Positions 9,038-17,629 are shown, numbered from the stretch's first letter. The stretch is DNA of 64,000 nt from an uncultured Alphaproteobacteria bacterium (GCA_902588615.1 CACIPV010000001.1:1-64000); one strand, 5' to 3'. Notes: generated by a model not told the origin, from the sequence alone. Program-made: numbers and translations.

Positions 9038-9296
9038 TACTTTTTTTTCTTTTTATTTTGTAATACCTAAGTATTGCAATGGTGCCTAAAAAATTCAAAA
9101 GTATATACATCAAAGAAATATCGACAAAATCAGGTCTATCGAATGCAAAACCATGAACACTGATACCTATGGCTATAATAGTTCCAATGCTTGATATAGA
9201 TAATATTCTATCAAAAGGAGTTGGTCCTTTGATTGCTCGAACTAAACATAATGCTACAGAGACGCCCAGAACAATTAAAGTTGCAAAAAAAATCAT
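9027..9296 (-). CDS. mrpF: Mrp cation/proton antiporter subunit F
   Basis: An 89-residue three-helix protein of the MrpF/PhaF family. The GPTPFDRILSISSIGT loop after the first helix is diagnostic, followed by DISLMYILLNFLGTIAILRYYK. The start overlaps the mrpE stop in the arrangement ATGA. Basic C-terminal residues face the cytoplasm. It is a structural subunit of the antiporter. Confidence 0.92.
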   Translation of the reverse strand: MIFFATLIVLGVSVALCLVRAIKGPTPFDRILSISSIGTIIAIGISVHGFAFDRPDFVDISLMYILLNFLGTIAILRYYKIKRKKSNVV

Positions 9297-9787
9297 TTAT
9301 CTAAATCCGTAATTACTTTGTTCATATCATCTGTTTGCAAGTCTTCTGATAGCTTCTTACTTAATGCGTGAACTAGAAATGTTTTTTTATCTACTTCTAT
9401 TGTTACTGTACCCGGAGTAAGAGTTATAGCGTTTGCATAGTTTGCAATACCTGTTCTATTCTTCTGAGATGCTTTAACGCTTATTAGTTGTGGAGAGTAT
9501 TTACCATTCCATATTAAAGCTGTTGTAGTAATTCCAGATTTAAAAATTTCTTTAAATAACCAAATCCAATAAAATGGTAATCTAAGAATAATTTTTAAAG
9601 GAAGAGAGTCTTCCTCGAGAGCTTTAGCTCTATAAGACATCCAAAAAACAAAAAGAACACTGACTAGTCCAAAAAAAAGTAAAAGCGATTTAAGGTAACC
9701 AGATAAAATAAACCAGAATACAAAAAGTATTATGAAATAAGTTATAAATGATAAGGTCTTAAGTGAATCTTTATTAAGTTTAGCCAC
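9293..9787 (-). CDS. mrpE: Mrp cation/proton antiporter subunit E
   Basis: A 164-residue MNHE-domain protein with N-terminal helices and a soluble C-terminal part containing NAITLTPGTVTIEVD, the most conserved stretch of MrpE. The frame starts with GTG (complement of 9785-9787) and I see no clear Shine-Dalgarno sequence. The upstream formyltransferase stop is only 9 bases away, so translation is probably coupled to it. It is the first gene of the mrp cluster in transcription order (E-F-G-A'-B-C-D-D2-small-D3). Confidence 0.9.
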   Translation of the reverse strand: MAKLNKDSLKTLSFITYFIILFVFWFILSGYLKSLLLFFGLVSVLFVFWMSYRAKALEEDSLPLKIILRLPFYWIWLFKEIFKSGITTTALIWNGKYSPQLISVKASQKNRTGIANYANAITLTPGTVTIEVDKKTFLVHALSKKLSEDLQTDDMNKVITDLDK

Positions 9788-9796
9788 TAAAAGCTA

Positions 9797-10714
9797 TTAT
9801 GAGAATAAATCACCCTCTGTAAATACTGCAGTATTCATGTCTTTAACAAATAATTTACCTTGGTCTGATTTAAATCTTGATACCTCAATAAATCCACCTT
9901 TAACTGCGATTCTGACGTTTTCAGCATTAATTGATATGATTTGACCTGGAAAATGCTCAGCACTTTGCTCGTCAATAAACTTAGTGTCATAAAAGACATA
10001 CTCATCACCCATGAATTCAGCCCATGCACCAGGCTGAGGGTTGCAACCCCTTATTAAATTATAAATTTCGTTTCCGGGTTTTTTCCAATCAATTCTTGCA
10101 TCACTTTTTTTACACCAAGACTCATATGTTGCTTTAGAGTCATCTTGAGGTGTCTTTGGTGCATTACCAGACTCAATTAAATTTGCAGCTTCAACACATG
10201 CTTCAAGGCCTAATGGAAATATCTTTTTAAAATAAACATCTCCTAAAGTATCATCAGGACCAATATCAACTTCTTTTTGAAGTAATATTTCACCCTCATC
10301 TAGCCCATCATTTGGATAAAAAATTGAAAGACCTGTTTTTGTGGAGCCACCAATTATAGGCCAGTTTATTGAACTTGGTCCTCTATGGAGTGGAAGTAGT
10401 GAGGGGTGAAAGCAAATAGATCCATGAGTGGGAATATCTCTCGCTCCTTCAGGCACAAAAATTATTACATAAGCCATGACACATAAATCCGCACCATGAG
10501 ACTTAATTTGGTCTAGTACCTCTTGGTCTTTAAAATTTGAGGGTTGGTAAACAGGCAAACTAACACTTTGAGCGTATTCTTTAACAGGATCGACTGGTTT
10601 ACCCTCTTTGTCAGGTGCACAATATACTGCTACTACTTCATGGTCTGTTTCTGTATGAAATTTTTCTAAAGCACTTTTTCCAAATGCCTGTTGCCCCATT
10701 AAAATTATTTTCAT
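9797..10714 (-). CDS. Stand-alone formyltransferase resembling the 10-formyl-THF hydrolase domain of FDH (ALDH1L1)
   Basis: This 305-residue protein has the formyltransferase fold followed by an FMT-C-like domain (about residues 205-305). Its catalytic stretch FHPSLLPLHRGPSSINW (His103) and NDGLDEG (Asp139) resemble the hydrolase domain of 10-formyltetrahydrofolate dehydrogenase more than Met-tRNA formyltransferase, which has Asn-x-His there; here the residue two before His103 is Cys. By family it should bind 10-formyl-THF and release or transfer the formyl group. Directly upstream lies frc, a formyl-CoA enzyme, so a link between formyl-CoA and folate is an attractive inference. The start ATG 10714 has a GGAG ribosome site. 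It could instead be a divergent Fmt. Confidence 0.8.
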   Translation of the reverse strand: MKIILMGQQAFGKSALEKFHTETDHEVVAVYCAPDKEGKPVDPVKEYAQSVSLPVYQPSNFKDQEVLDQIKSHGADLCVMAYVIIFVPEGARDIPTHGSICFHPSLLPLHRGPSSINWPIIGGSTKTGLSIFYPNDGLDEGEILLQKEVDIGPDDTLGDVYFKKIFPLGLEACVEAANLIESGNAPKTPQDDSKATYESWCKKSDARIDWKKPGNEIYNLIRGCNPQPGAWAEFMGDEYVFYDTKFIDEQSAEHFPGQIISINAENVRIAVKGGFIEVSRFKSDQGKLFVKDMNTAVFTEGDLFS

Positions 10715-10740
10715 TATTGCTCCTTAAATTAAAATATATC

Positions 10741-11988
10741 TTATACTGCTCCGGCCTCTCTTACAGCTTTAATTTCATCGTCACTCATCTGACAAAATTC
10801 TTTTAATATCTCATCAGTATGCTCTCCGAGAAGTGGAGATCTTTCAACTTTTGCTGGGGAGTCAGATAACTTAATCGGATTACCAACAGTCAAATATTTC
10901 CCTCGTTCAGGGTGATCGACTTCAACTATAGTATTAGTGTCTCTCAGACCTTGATCTTCAGCTAATTCTTTTAGAGATAATATTGGACCAACTGGTATAT
11001 CTAAAGGGTTACATATATCCATTACCTCAAATTTAGTCTTGGTCATTGTCCATGACTCAATTGTATCAAATATTTCGTTTAACCTTGGTAGTCTTTTAGC
11101 AGGAGTTGAGTAATTTTCATCCTCTTTCCATTCGGGTTTACCAATAACATCACATACTTTTTCCCAAACAGCCGCCTGGGTAATAAAATATGTATATGCA
11201 TTAGGATCCTTTTCCCAACCTTTACATTTTAGAATTCTTCCTGGCTGACCACCACCTGAATCGTTACCTGCGCGAGGCGTAGAGTCACCAAAAGGAATGT
11301 CTTCTCCGAATTGAGAGTATTCTTTTAAAGGCCCTCTTGAAAGTCTCTGTTGGTCACGAAGTTTAACTCTGCAAAGATTTAAAACTCCATCTTGCATTGC
11401 GGCAGATACTCTTTGTCCCTTTCCTGACTTTTCTCTATGGAATAAAGCAGTAACTATACCCAATGCTAAATGTAGTCCTGTTCCACTATCTCCTATTTGT
11501 GCACCGGTGACTAAAGGAACTTCTCCAAGCATGCCTGTTGTTGAAGCAGATCCACCTGCGCACTGAGCAACATTCTCATAAACTTTACAATCTTCATATT
11601 TTCCTGGACCAAAACCTTTAACAGACGCATAAATCATTCTTGGATTTATTTCTTGAATTTTTTCCCATGAAAAGCCCATTCTATCTAAAGCACCAGGAGC
11701 AAAATTTTCTACCATCACATCACACTCTTGGATTAACTTTGTAAATATTTTTGAACCCTCTGGTTTCTTTGGGTTTAATGTTATACTTCTTTTATTTGAG
11801 TTTAGCATGGTAAAGTACAAACTGTCTGCATCAGGAACGTCTCTTAGCTGACCTCTTGTAGCATCACCCACTCCTGGTCTTTCAACTTTTACGACATCTG
11901 CACCAAACCAAGCTAGTAATTGTGTGCAAGTTGGTCCGGACTGGACGTGTGTCATGTCTAATATTTTGACACCTTTTAAAGCTTCCAT
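10741..11988 (-). CDS. frc: Formyl-CoA:oxalate CoA-transferase (class III CoA-transferase)
   Basis: A 415-residue CaiB/BaiF-family enzyme that resembles Oxalobacter formigenes Frc along its length as I recall that sequence. Similar stretches include [41 protein letters not shown], the catalytic Asp167 in [17 protein letters not shown], the Gly-rich loop SGGGQPG, and the C-terminal [13 protein letters not shown]. Frc moves CoA from formyl-CoA to oxalate. It has a strong TAGGAGG site 5 bases before ATG and is preceded by the ThDP enzyme, the expected partner. Substrate preference within class III transferases can vary, so another C2-C4 acid is possible. Confidence 0.88.
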   Translation of the reverse strand: MEALKGVKILDMTHVQSGPTCTQLLAWFGADVVKVERPGVGDATRGQLRDVPDADSLYFTMLNSNKRSITLNPKKPEGSKIFTKLIQECDVMVENFAPGALDRMGFSWEKIQEINPRMIYASVKGFGPGKYEDCKVYENVAQCAGGSASTTGMLGEVPLVTGAQIGDSGTGLHLALGIVTALFHREKSGKGQRVSAAMQDGVLNLCRVKLRDQQRLSRGPLKEYSQFGEDIPFGDSTPRAGNDSGGGQPGRILKCKGWEKDPNAYTYFITQAAVWEKVCDVIGKPEWKEDENYSTPAKRLPRLNEIFDTIESWTMTKTKFEVMDICNPLDIPVGPILSLKELAEDQGLRDTNTIVEVDHPERGKYLTVGNPIKLSDSPAKVERSPLLGEHTDEILKEFCQMSDDEIKAVREAGAV

Positions 11989-12004
11989 GGTTTCCTCCTA
12001 AAGT

Positions 12005-13681
12005 TTATTTGTACATAGTCTGGTTTTTTGTACCAGGAGCAAATTCTTCTTTATCCACCCAAATATTTACGATTGCAGGTATACCTGACTTAACAGCCTC
12101 TCTTGCTCTTTGAAGTGCAGGTTGGATTTCTTTTGCTTCTCTAACAGCTTCGCCATGACCACCAAAGATTTTTGCAAACTCATCAAAGTTAACATCACCC
12201 AAGATGTTTCCAACATTTCCTTTATCTTCACCGTACTTCATAATTTGACCAAATCTGATCTGGTTTTGAGCAGAGTTATTCCCAATAACTGTTAAAACAG
12301 GGGCTTTGTGTCTGACAAAAGCCTCGAAGTCCATTCCAGTCATTGAAAAAGCACCATCACCACAATATAAAAGAATTTCTTTTTCAGGTGCAGCTAATTT
12401 GGCTGCAAGCGCGTATGGTACTCCGACACCTAAAGTTCCAAGGGGCCCTGGGTCCATCCAGGCACCAGGCATTCTAGGTTGAACTGCTTGAGCACTTATG
12501 GTTACAACATCTCCTCCATCACCTATGTATATAGTGTCATCGTTTAAAAACTGGTTGAGTTCCCAAGCTACTCTATAAGGGCTAATAGGAGATTTATCTG
12601 TTGTAAATGTAGGCATCAATTTTTCTAAAGCTGCCTCTTCCCCAGATCGGAGTTCATTAAACCAATCTGAACGATCTTTTTTTGTTCCTGCTTCAGAGAT
12701 AGCCTTTAGAGTTGTTCCTATGTGTCCAACCAAACCAAGTGATATATCTCTATTTTTTCCAACAGTTCTATAGTCCATATCAATTTGAATAACAGTTGCG
12801 TTAGGATTTAATCTTTTACCGTAACCCATTCTAAAATCAAAAGGTGTTCCAACAATTATAATACAATCTGACTTGGTAAAAGCATTTCTTCTAGTTCTGT
12901 GAAAGTGATGTGGGTCTCCAGGTGGCATTGAACCTCTAGCAGCACCATTTAAATAAGCAGGTATATTCATATTTTTAACAAAGTCGATTGCATCTTTTGT
13001 AGATTGGCAAGTCCAAACCTGTTGACCTAAAAGTATGCACGGTCTCTCTGCATTAGAAATAATATCAGCAGCTTTTTGTACATCTACAGGGTCTGCTAAT
13101 GTTTTTGATGAGGCACTATATTTTCCTGCTTCTGGTAAGACGGCTTTACTCATTGGAATTGAAGAGTCAAGTATATCTCTTGGAATTTCTAAAAATGATG
13201 GACCAAAAGATCCATTTCTGGTTTCCCTAAAAGCCATTGATACCATGTCTGCACATCTCTCGGTTGACATTACAGTTGCTGCAAATTTTGTAATTGGTTG
13301 CATCATGTCTACGTGAGGTAAATCTTGTAAAGATCCCATTTTATGTTGTGTAAGTGAACTTTGTCCTCCAATTAAAAGCATCGGGATTTCAGCTCTAAAA
13401 GCATTTGCTACTCCTGTTAATGCATGTGTCGTACCTGGTCCAGCGGTTACAACTGCACATCCAGGTTTACCTGTCATTCTTGCATAACCATCAGCTGCAT
13501 GAGAGGCAACTTCTTCATGACGTACGTCAATAATTTTAATTCCTTCGTTTAGACATCCATTGTAAATATCAATAATGTGTCCCCCACATAAAGTGTAAAT
13601 AACCTCAACTCCCTCTGCTTTAAGGGCTTTAGCAACCAGCTCACCGCCAGTTATCATTTGTTCGTTAGATCCTGTAGACAT
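12005..13681 (-). CDS. ThDP-dependent decarboxylase/lyase (acetolactate-synthase superfamily); candidate oxalyl-CoA decarboxylase or 2-hydroxyacyl-CoA lyase
   Basis: A 558-residue enzyme with the three-domain layout of the superfamily: PYR domain with the ThDP-activating Glu in DVRHEE (residues 52-57), central domain, and PP domain with the GDG-N motif (GDGAFSMTG at 441, NN at 468-469). Pairing with frc suggests oxalyl-CoA decarboxylase (oxalyl-CoA to formyl-CoA and CO2). However, the sequence lacks stretches I associate with classical Oxc, such as GVVGIP near the N-terminus and GGIYRGD after the GDG motif, and has CGGHI and NNSAQNQIRFGQ instead. A 2-hydroxyacyl-CoA lyase role or another acyloin-type activity remains open. 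A GGGAGAGG ribosome site precedes ATG 13681, and a palindromic operator lies just upstream. Confidence 0.8.
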   Translation of the reverse strand: MSTGSNEQMITGGELVAKALKAEGVEVIYTLCGGHIIDIYNGCLNEGIKIIDVRHEEVASHAADGYARMTGKPGCAVVTAGPGTTHALTGVANAFRAEIPMLLIGGQSSLTQHKMGSLQDLPHVDMMQPITKFAATVMSTERCADMVSMAFRETRNGSFGPSFLEIPRDILDSSIPMSKAVLPEAGKYSASSKTLADPVDVQKAADIISNAERPCILLGQQVWTCQSTKDAIDFVKNMNIPAYLNGAARGSMPPGDPHHFHRTRRNAFTKSDCIIIVGTPFDFRMGYGKRLNPNATVIQIDMDYRTVGKNRDISLGLVGHIGTTLKAISEAGTKKDRSDWFNELRSGEEAALEKLMPTFTTDKSPISPYRVAWELNQFLNDDTIYIGDGGDVVTISAQAVQPRMPGAWMDPGPLGTLGVGVPYALAAKLAAPEKEILLYCGDGAFSMTGMDFEAFVRHKAPVLTVIGNNSAQNQIRFGQIMKYGEDKGNVGNILGDVNFDEFAKIFGGHGEAVREAKEIQPALQRAREAVKSGIPAIVNIWVDKEEFAPGTKNQTMYK

Positions 13682-13698
13682 TTTTAACCTCTCCCTGG

Positions 13699-13715
13699 TG
13701 GTATAATGTATACCA
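13699..13715. promoter_or_regulatory. Candidate GntR-family operator, perfect 7-3-7 inverted repeat
   Basis: The sequence TGGTATA-ATG-TATACCA is a perfect inverted repeat, located 18-34 bases upstream of the ThDP-enzyme start and just before its ribosome site. It shares the core GTATAATGTATAC with a second site at 17630-17646. The gntR gene ends 30 bases away. On the minus strand TTGCAA and TACATT, spaced by 17 bases, could be a promoter overlapping the repeat. Assignment to the GntR protein is inference. Confidence 0.7.
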
Positions 13716-13744
13716 GATTTAGAGGTCTTGCAAAGAATTTTGCC

Positions 13745-14404
13745 TTATGAATTAATGCTTTCTTGTATCTTATCAACTAAAGTAAGTGCGTGATTTTTAA
13801 GAAGTTTTTCTGCTTTTGATCCCTGGCCTGCGACAAGAGATCTAACAATGTCATTGTGTTCATCAATAGATTTGACAGCTCTATGTGACTCTATTACAAA
13901 TTTTTTCCTCAAGTATTGTAAATGAATTAACTGTGACTCTAAAATTTCTCCCATTAATTTTACTTTAGTTAATTTCATAATTTGATTATGAAATTTAATA
14001 TTATCATTCGAGTAGTTATCAAGTTCAGACAAAACGTTCTCTTTTGAGTAATGACAATACTTATTTAAACTTTCAATCTCATCTTTAGTAGAATTAGCAA
14101 TAATTAAATGAGCTGCATAACCCTCGAGACCTGCCCATACAGTTACAATATCAATCAATTCTTTTTTTGATTTTCTGTGCACAAATACGCCTCTTCTTGG
14201 AACTGTTTTAACAATTCCCTCTTGCTCTAATTTAGCAACAGCTTCTCGAATAGGTGTCCGACTAACTCCTAGCTTTTCAGATAATTGTCTTTCATCTAGA
14301 TGAAAATCACTTTGTTTTAAATATATATTAAGTGACAAAATATATTTTTTTAGTGAATCGTATACCTTACCTTTTAGGTTTACCGGTCCTATTTTTTGGA
14401 TCAT
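13745..14404 (-). CDS. GntR-family transcriptional regulator, FadR/FCD subfamily
   Basis: A 219-residue repressor-type protein. The N-terminal winged helix-turn-helix (about residues 10-75) contains RQLSEKLGVSRTPIREAVAKLEQEG and the wing PRRGVFVH. The C-terminal FCD domain keeps the His ligands for a metal ion in FHNQIM, DEHNDIV and LKNHALTL. FCD regulators usually sense small carboxylic acids. The ATG directly follows the tctA stop with no intervening base, so it is made together with the TctABC transporter. It probably binds the two inverted repeats at 13699 and 17630 and thus controls the catabolic genes and the divergent qor operon. Confidence 0.9.
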   Translation of the reverse strand: MIQKIGPVNLKGKVYDSLKKYILSLNIYLKQSDFHLDERQLSEKLGVSRTPIREAVAKLEQEGIVKTVPRRGVFVHRKSKKELIDIVTVWAGLEGYAAHLIIANSTKDEIESLNKYCHYSKENVLSELDNYSNDNIKFHNQIMKLTKVKLMGEILESQLIHLQYLRKKFVIESHRAVKSIDEHNDIVRSLVAGQGSKAEKLLKNHALTLVDKIQESINS

Positions 14405-15928
14405 TTATGTAGTCTGTGCTTTTTTAAAAAATTTTCTATAAAGAGGGCCAAATGCTGGCATAATTAAAAGTACAATTGCAATATACATTATGATTGCAGC
14501 AATAGGTTTTTCTGCCATATCAAAAAATATTCCCATACTACCATCAGATAAAATTAGAGACTGTCTTAAAGCTTTTTCAGCTAATGGACCAAGAACAATA
14601 GATAAAACAGCTGGTGCCACAGGGTAATCTAATTTTCTCAAAATATATCCGGCAAAACCGAATAGCAACATTAACCATACGTCGTGAAGGCTTTGTGTAG
14701 GTGCATAACCACCTGTTACACAAAGAACAAAAATAACCGGGGCCAAGATGGCAAATGGTATCCTTAATACCATTAAAAAAGCTGGAATTAACGCAATATT
14801 TAAAACCAGTGTAAAGAAGTTAGCGATATAAAGACTACCAATTAAGCCCCAAACAAACTCGGGCTCTTGAGTGAATAAAAGAGGACCTGGTGTAAGTCCC
14901 CATAAAATCATGCCCCCAAGTAAAATAGCAGTTGTAGGTGACCCTGGAATACCTAATGTTAACATAGGAAGCATACTTCCAGTGCTAGCAGAATTATTTG
15001 CACATTCTGGAGCAACAACTCCAGCAGGGACACCTGAACCAAATTCTTTTGAATTTTTTGATAATTGTTTTGTAATTCCATATGACATAAGTGATGCCGG
15101 TGTGGCACCTGCCGCAGGGAGAATTCCCACAAAGAAACCTAGAAAAGAACCAATGTTCATTGCCATTATAGTTTTTTTAAGAGCGCCAAATGCTCTTCCA
15201 ACTTCCTTCATGTTGACTGATAATTTTGACATTTGAACTTTACCTTTTGTTTCTTCAAGGGTCCAAAGCATCTCTCCAATTCCATAAATTCCGATAGCAA
15301 GTACAAGGAAATTAATTCCATGAAGAAATCCAGGGATATTAAAGAAAATTAATCTTGGTTTTCCTGTAATTAGATCTAAGCCTATAGTTGATAAAGCTAA
15401 TCCAATTAATATAGAAAAAATAGTTTTTGGAACGTCATCTCCACCTAAGCCTACAAATGTTGCAAAGGCCATTACCATTAATGCAAAGGTTTCAGGCGCA
15501 TTAAATCTTAGTGCTACCTCAGCCAGAGGTGGTGCAAATAAAGTAAATAAAATAACAGATACAGTTCCACCAACGAAGGAACCTACTGCTGCTGCAGTTA
15601 AAGCTGTCATAGCTTCTCCCTTAACAGCTAAGGGTCTTCCATCAAAAACTGTAGCTACTGCAGTAGAAGCTCCAGGTATGCCTAGCATAACGGAACTTAT
15701 GGCACCTCCATACATAGCACCGTAATAGACAGCTGCTAAAAATATTATTGCTGCAGTGGGTGGTATAATAAATGTAATTGGAATAAGTATTGCAACACCA
15801 TTAACTGAACCAAGACCAGGCATTGCACCCACAAATAAACCAATTAGACAGCCAAATATTAAAAGACCAAGGTTTAAGGGTTCAAAGGATACAAAAATTC
15901 CCTCTAAAAGAAGTATAAATACATCCAT
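14405..15928 (-). CDS. tctA: Tripartite tricarboxylate transporter, large membrane subunit TctA
   Basis: This 507-residue polytopic protein of the TctA family has about 11-12 membrane helices. Conserved stretches include FVGAMPGLGSVNGVAILIP near the N-terminus, PGASTAVATVFDGRPLAVKGEA, the mirrored motif GILPAAGATPASLMSYG in the second half, and VPAGVVAPECANNSASTGSMLPMLTLGIPGSPTTA. Length is typical. It forms the translocation channel that works with the TctB helper and the periplasmic TctC. It sits 28 bases after tctB. The ligand is unknown; the frc context points to oxalate or another small di- or hydroxy-acid. Confidence 0.93.
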   Translation of the reverse strand: MDVFILLLEGIFVSFEPLNLGLLIFGCLIGLFVGAMPGLGSVNGVAILIPITFIIPPTAAIIFLAAVYYGAMYGGAISSVMLGIPGASTAVATVFDGRPLAVKGEAMTALTAAAVGSFVGGTVSVILFTLFAPPLAEVALRFNAPETFALMVMAFATFVGLGGDDVPKTIFSILIGLALSTIGLDLITGKPRLIFFNIPGFLHGINFLVLAIGIYGIGEMLWTLEETKGKVQMSKLSVNMKEVGRAFGALKKTIMAMNIGSFLGFFVGILPAAGATPASLMSYGITKQLSKNSKEFGSGVPAGVVAPECANNSASTGSMLPMLTLGIPGSPTTAILLGGMILWGLTPGPLLFTQEPEFVWGLIGSLYIANFFTLVLNIALIPAFLMVLRIPFAILAPVIFVLCVTGGYAPTQSLHDVWLMLLFGFAGYILRKLDYPVAPAVLSIVLGPLAEKALRQSLILSDGSMGIFFDMAEKPIAAIIMYIAIVLLIMPAFGPLYRKFFKKAQTT

Positions 15929-15956
15929 CTTTTATGTCTTTACTTTACCAATCTCA

Positions 15957-16481
15957 TTATGAATACATAAAATCGTATACTGGATAAAATAAGGGCTCTG
16001 AAATACCTTGAGGTAAAGGTATTTTTAAAAGCCATTCAAAAAATAAAAAGGTTAAAACTGGTGTGATTAAAGAGAATACAGATATAAATAGGATACTTTT
16101 AGAACTAAAATATCTAAGATAAAAAGCTAAAAAAAAGATAAGTGAAAAGTAAATTCCCAAATAGCCTATTGCTAAAACTAAAATAACTAATGAAATAATT
16201 GTTACTGCAATATATTTGAATGCTTCAGCCTCAATAAAAGGCGAGTCATCTTTAGATTGTGGTGACCTTTTTAGAACGAATTTAATTATGGTAAGGACAG
16301 TACAAATAAGCATGCCAAGAGAAAGGTAAAAAGGAAGAAATCCCGCACCCATGTTTTCTTCTGCGTTCCATGTAATTCTATTCTCAGCACTTTTAATCAT
16401 CAGAGCGATTGAGCATAACGCTAAAATAACGGCCACTGCAATTTCTGCTCTTTTGACAGTTATTTTGTTTGTTACGCTCAT
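15957..16481 (-). CDS. tctB: Tripartite tricarboxylate transporter, small membrane subunit TctB
   Basis: A 174-residue protein with four predicted membrane helices, beginning with a basic N-terminus and the helix AEIAVAVILALCSIALMI. It has the TctB-like segment NMGAGFLPFYLSLGMLI and ends with the hydrophobic LFFEWLLKIPLPQGI stretch typical of the family. It lies between tctC and tctA in the standard C-B-A order. It is poorly conserved as a family, so the call rests on topology, length and position together. Confidence 0.88.
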   Translation of the reverse strand: MSVTNKITVKRAEIAVAVILALCSIALMIKSAENRITWNAEENMGAGFLPFYLSLGMLICTVLTIIKFVLKRSPQSKDDSPFIEAEAFKYIAVTIISLVILVLAIGYLGIYFSLIFFLAFYLRYFSSKSILFISVFSLITPVLTFLFFEWLLKIPLPQGISEPLFYPVYDFMYS

Positions 16482-16500
16482 ATCACTCTTAATTTAAATA

Positions 16501-17478
16501 TTAGTTAAAGTTTTTAATGATCTCACCGTGCTTAGCATATTCGATTGCTAAGAAATCTTTAAGACCAAAACCCTCTAACCAGCTCATTAACTTTCCATCG
16601 TCGATGTTGAAAGTTTGGAACTCGTTATCATGATAAACAGTGTGAAGAAGTCCTGTGTAGTACTTCTCTACCTCTGCATCAATACCAGCTGGAGCCATAA
16701 ATGCTCTCATCATATAGTATTCAAGATCAGGATAACCTAATTCATATGAAGATGGTACATCTGGGAAAGCAGGATTTCTCTCAGGAGTCATCATAACTAA
16801 TGCTTTTGAGTCACCTGATTGATAGAATCCCATCTGCTCAGAAGGGTTATTTAATGTGAAATCTGACTCGCCGCCAACTAGACCTTTTGCAACAGCACCA
16901 CCACCGTCATATGGTACGTACTTTGCATCAAATCCAAACTGACCTCTCATCATACCAAGAAGTAATTCGTCTTCTGACATACTTCCTGTACCACCCATTA
17001 CTAGACCATTGCCTTTAGCAAGTGCGATGAAGTCATCAAATGTTTCTACACCTTGAGTATTTTTACCTTCAGTTGCAATCCATACTAAGAATGTATCTGT
17101 AATAAGTCTTGCTAATGGTGTGAAGTCATTAAAGAAGTCAATTCCTAACTCAGGCTGGTTAACAGGTGTAGTTAGAACGTTGTTAAGAGTAATGATAAGT
17201 GTGTGCTCATCACCAGCTTTTTTCTTAACATAAGTCATAGCTTCACCACCAGAACCACCTTTTTTATTAATTGGAATCACTGGCTTAGATGCGTAGTCGT
17301 TTTTCTCGATAACACCTTGAACTAATCTAGCAATTTCGTCAGCTCCACCACCTTGACCAGCTGGGATAATAAGTTCAATAGGCTTCTTTGGACTAAAAGG
17401 CTTCGCAGAAGACACTGAACTAACAGCGACAAGTGAAAGTGAAACAATAACTAATGCTAATTTTTTGATTATTGACAT
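16501..17478 (-). CDS. tctC: Tripartite tricarboxylate transporter, periplasmic binding protein TctC (TTT family)
   Basis: A 325-residue secreted binding protein. A signal peptide (about residues 1-25, IIKKLALVIVSLSLVAVSSVSSAKPF) precedes the mature TctC/Bug fold, with PIELIIPAGQGGGADEIAR near the start and the conserved central motif GSMSEDELLLG. An AGGAGG ribosome site (17486-17491) precedes ATG 17478. It is the first gene of tctCBA-gntR and is divergent from qor. It should deliver a carboxylate to TctAB. This region is visibly less AT-rich than the lipopolysaccharide genes at the right end, as expected for a highly expressed binding protein. Confidence 0.93.
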   Translation of the reverse strand: MSIIKKLALVIVSLSLVAVSSVSSAKPFSPKKPIELIIPAGQGGGADEIARLVQGVIEKNDYASKPVIPINKKGGSGGEAMTYVKKKAGDEHTLIITLNNVLTTPVNQPELGIDFFNDFTPLARLITDTFLVWIATEGKNTQGVETFDDFIALAKGNGLVMGGTGSMSEDELLLGMMRGQFGFDAKYVPYDGGGAVAKGLVGGESDFTLNNPSEQMGFYQSGDSKALVMMTPERNPAFPDVPSSYELGYPDLEYYMMRAFMAPAGIDAEVEKYYTGLLHTVYHDNEFQTFNIDDGKLMSWLEGFGLKDFLAIEYAKHGEIIKNFN

Positions 17479-17522
17479 ATTGTTTCCTCCTATAGGTTAA
17501 GCAGTACAATAAACTATTTAAG

Positions 17523-17543
17523 AGAATATTAAAAATATATTCT
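17523..17543. promoter_or_regulatory. AT-rich inverted repeat in the tctC/qor divergent intergenic region
   Basis: AGAATAT and ATATTCT are separated by 7 bases, about 45 bases upstream of the tctC start. It may be a regulator site or a hairpin in the tctC leader. AT-rich repeats of this size arise often by chance in this sequence, so support is weak. Apart from this and the operator at 17630, I see nothing else distinct in the 187-base interval between tctC and qor. Confidence 0.3.
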
Positions 17544-17629
17544 TAATTTAGGATTTAGTTTAAAATTAGAAAAAACCTTGTTTTAGCATTGATTTTCCTA
17601 ACTTTTACAACAGTGATTGTGTTATTTAA

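Noticed and set aside
9797-10714. Methionyl-tRNA formyltransferase (fmt)
   Set aside because: The catalytic region matches the 10-formyl-THF hydrolase domain (FHPSLLPLHRG, with Cys instead of the Asn of Fmt), and context with frc differs from the usual def-fmt pair. Not fully excluded.
14871-15236. Plus-strand 121-residue frame inside tctA
   Set aside because: A shadow of the conserved tctA coding frame, with proline-rich translation typical of antisense frames.
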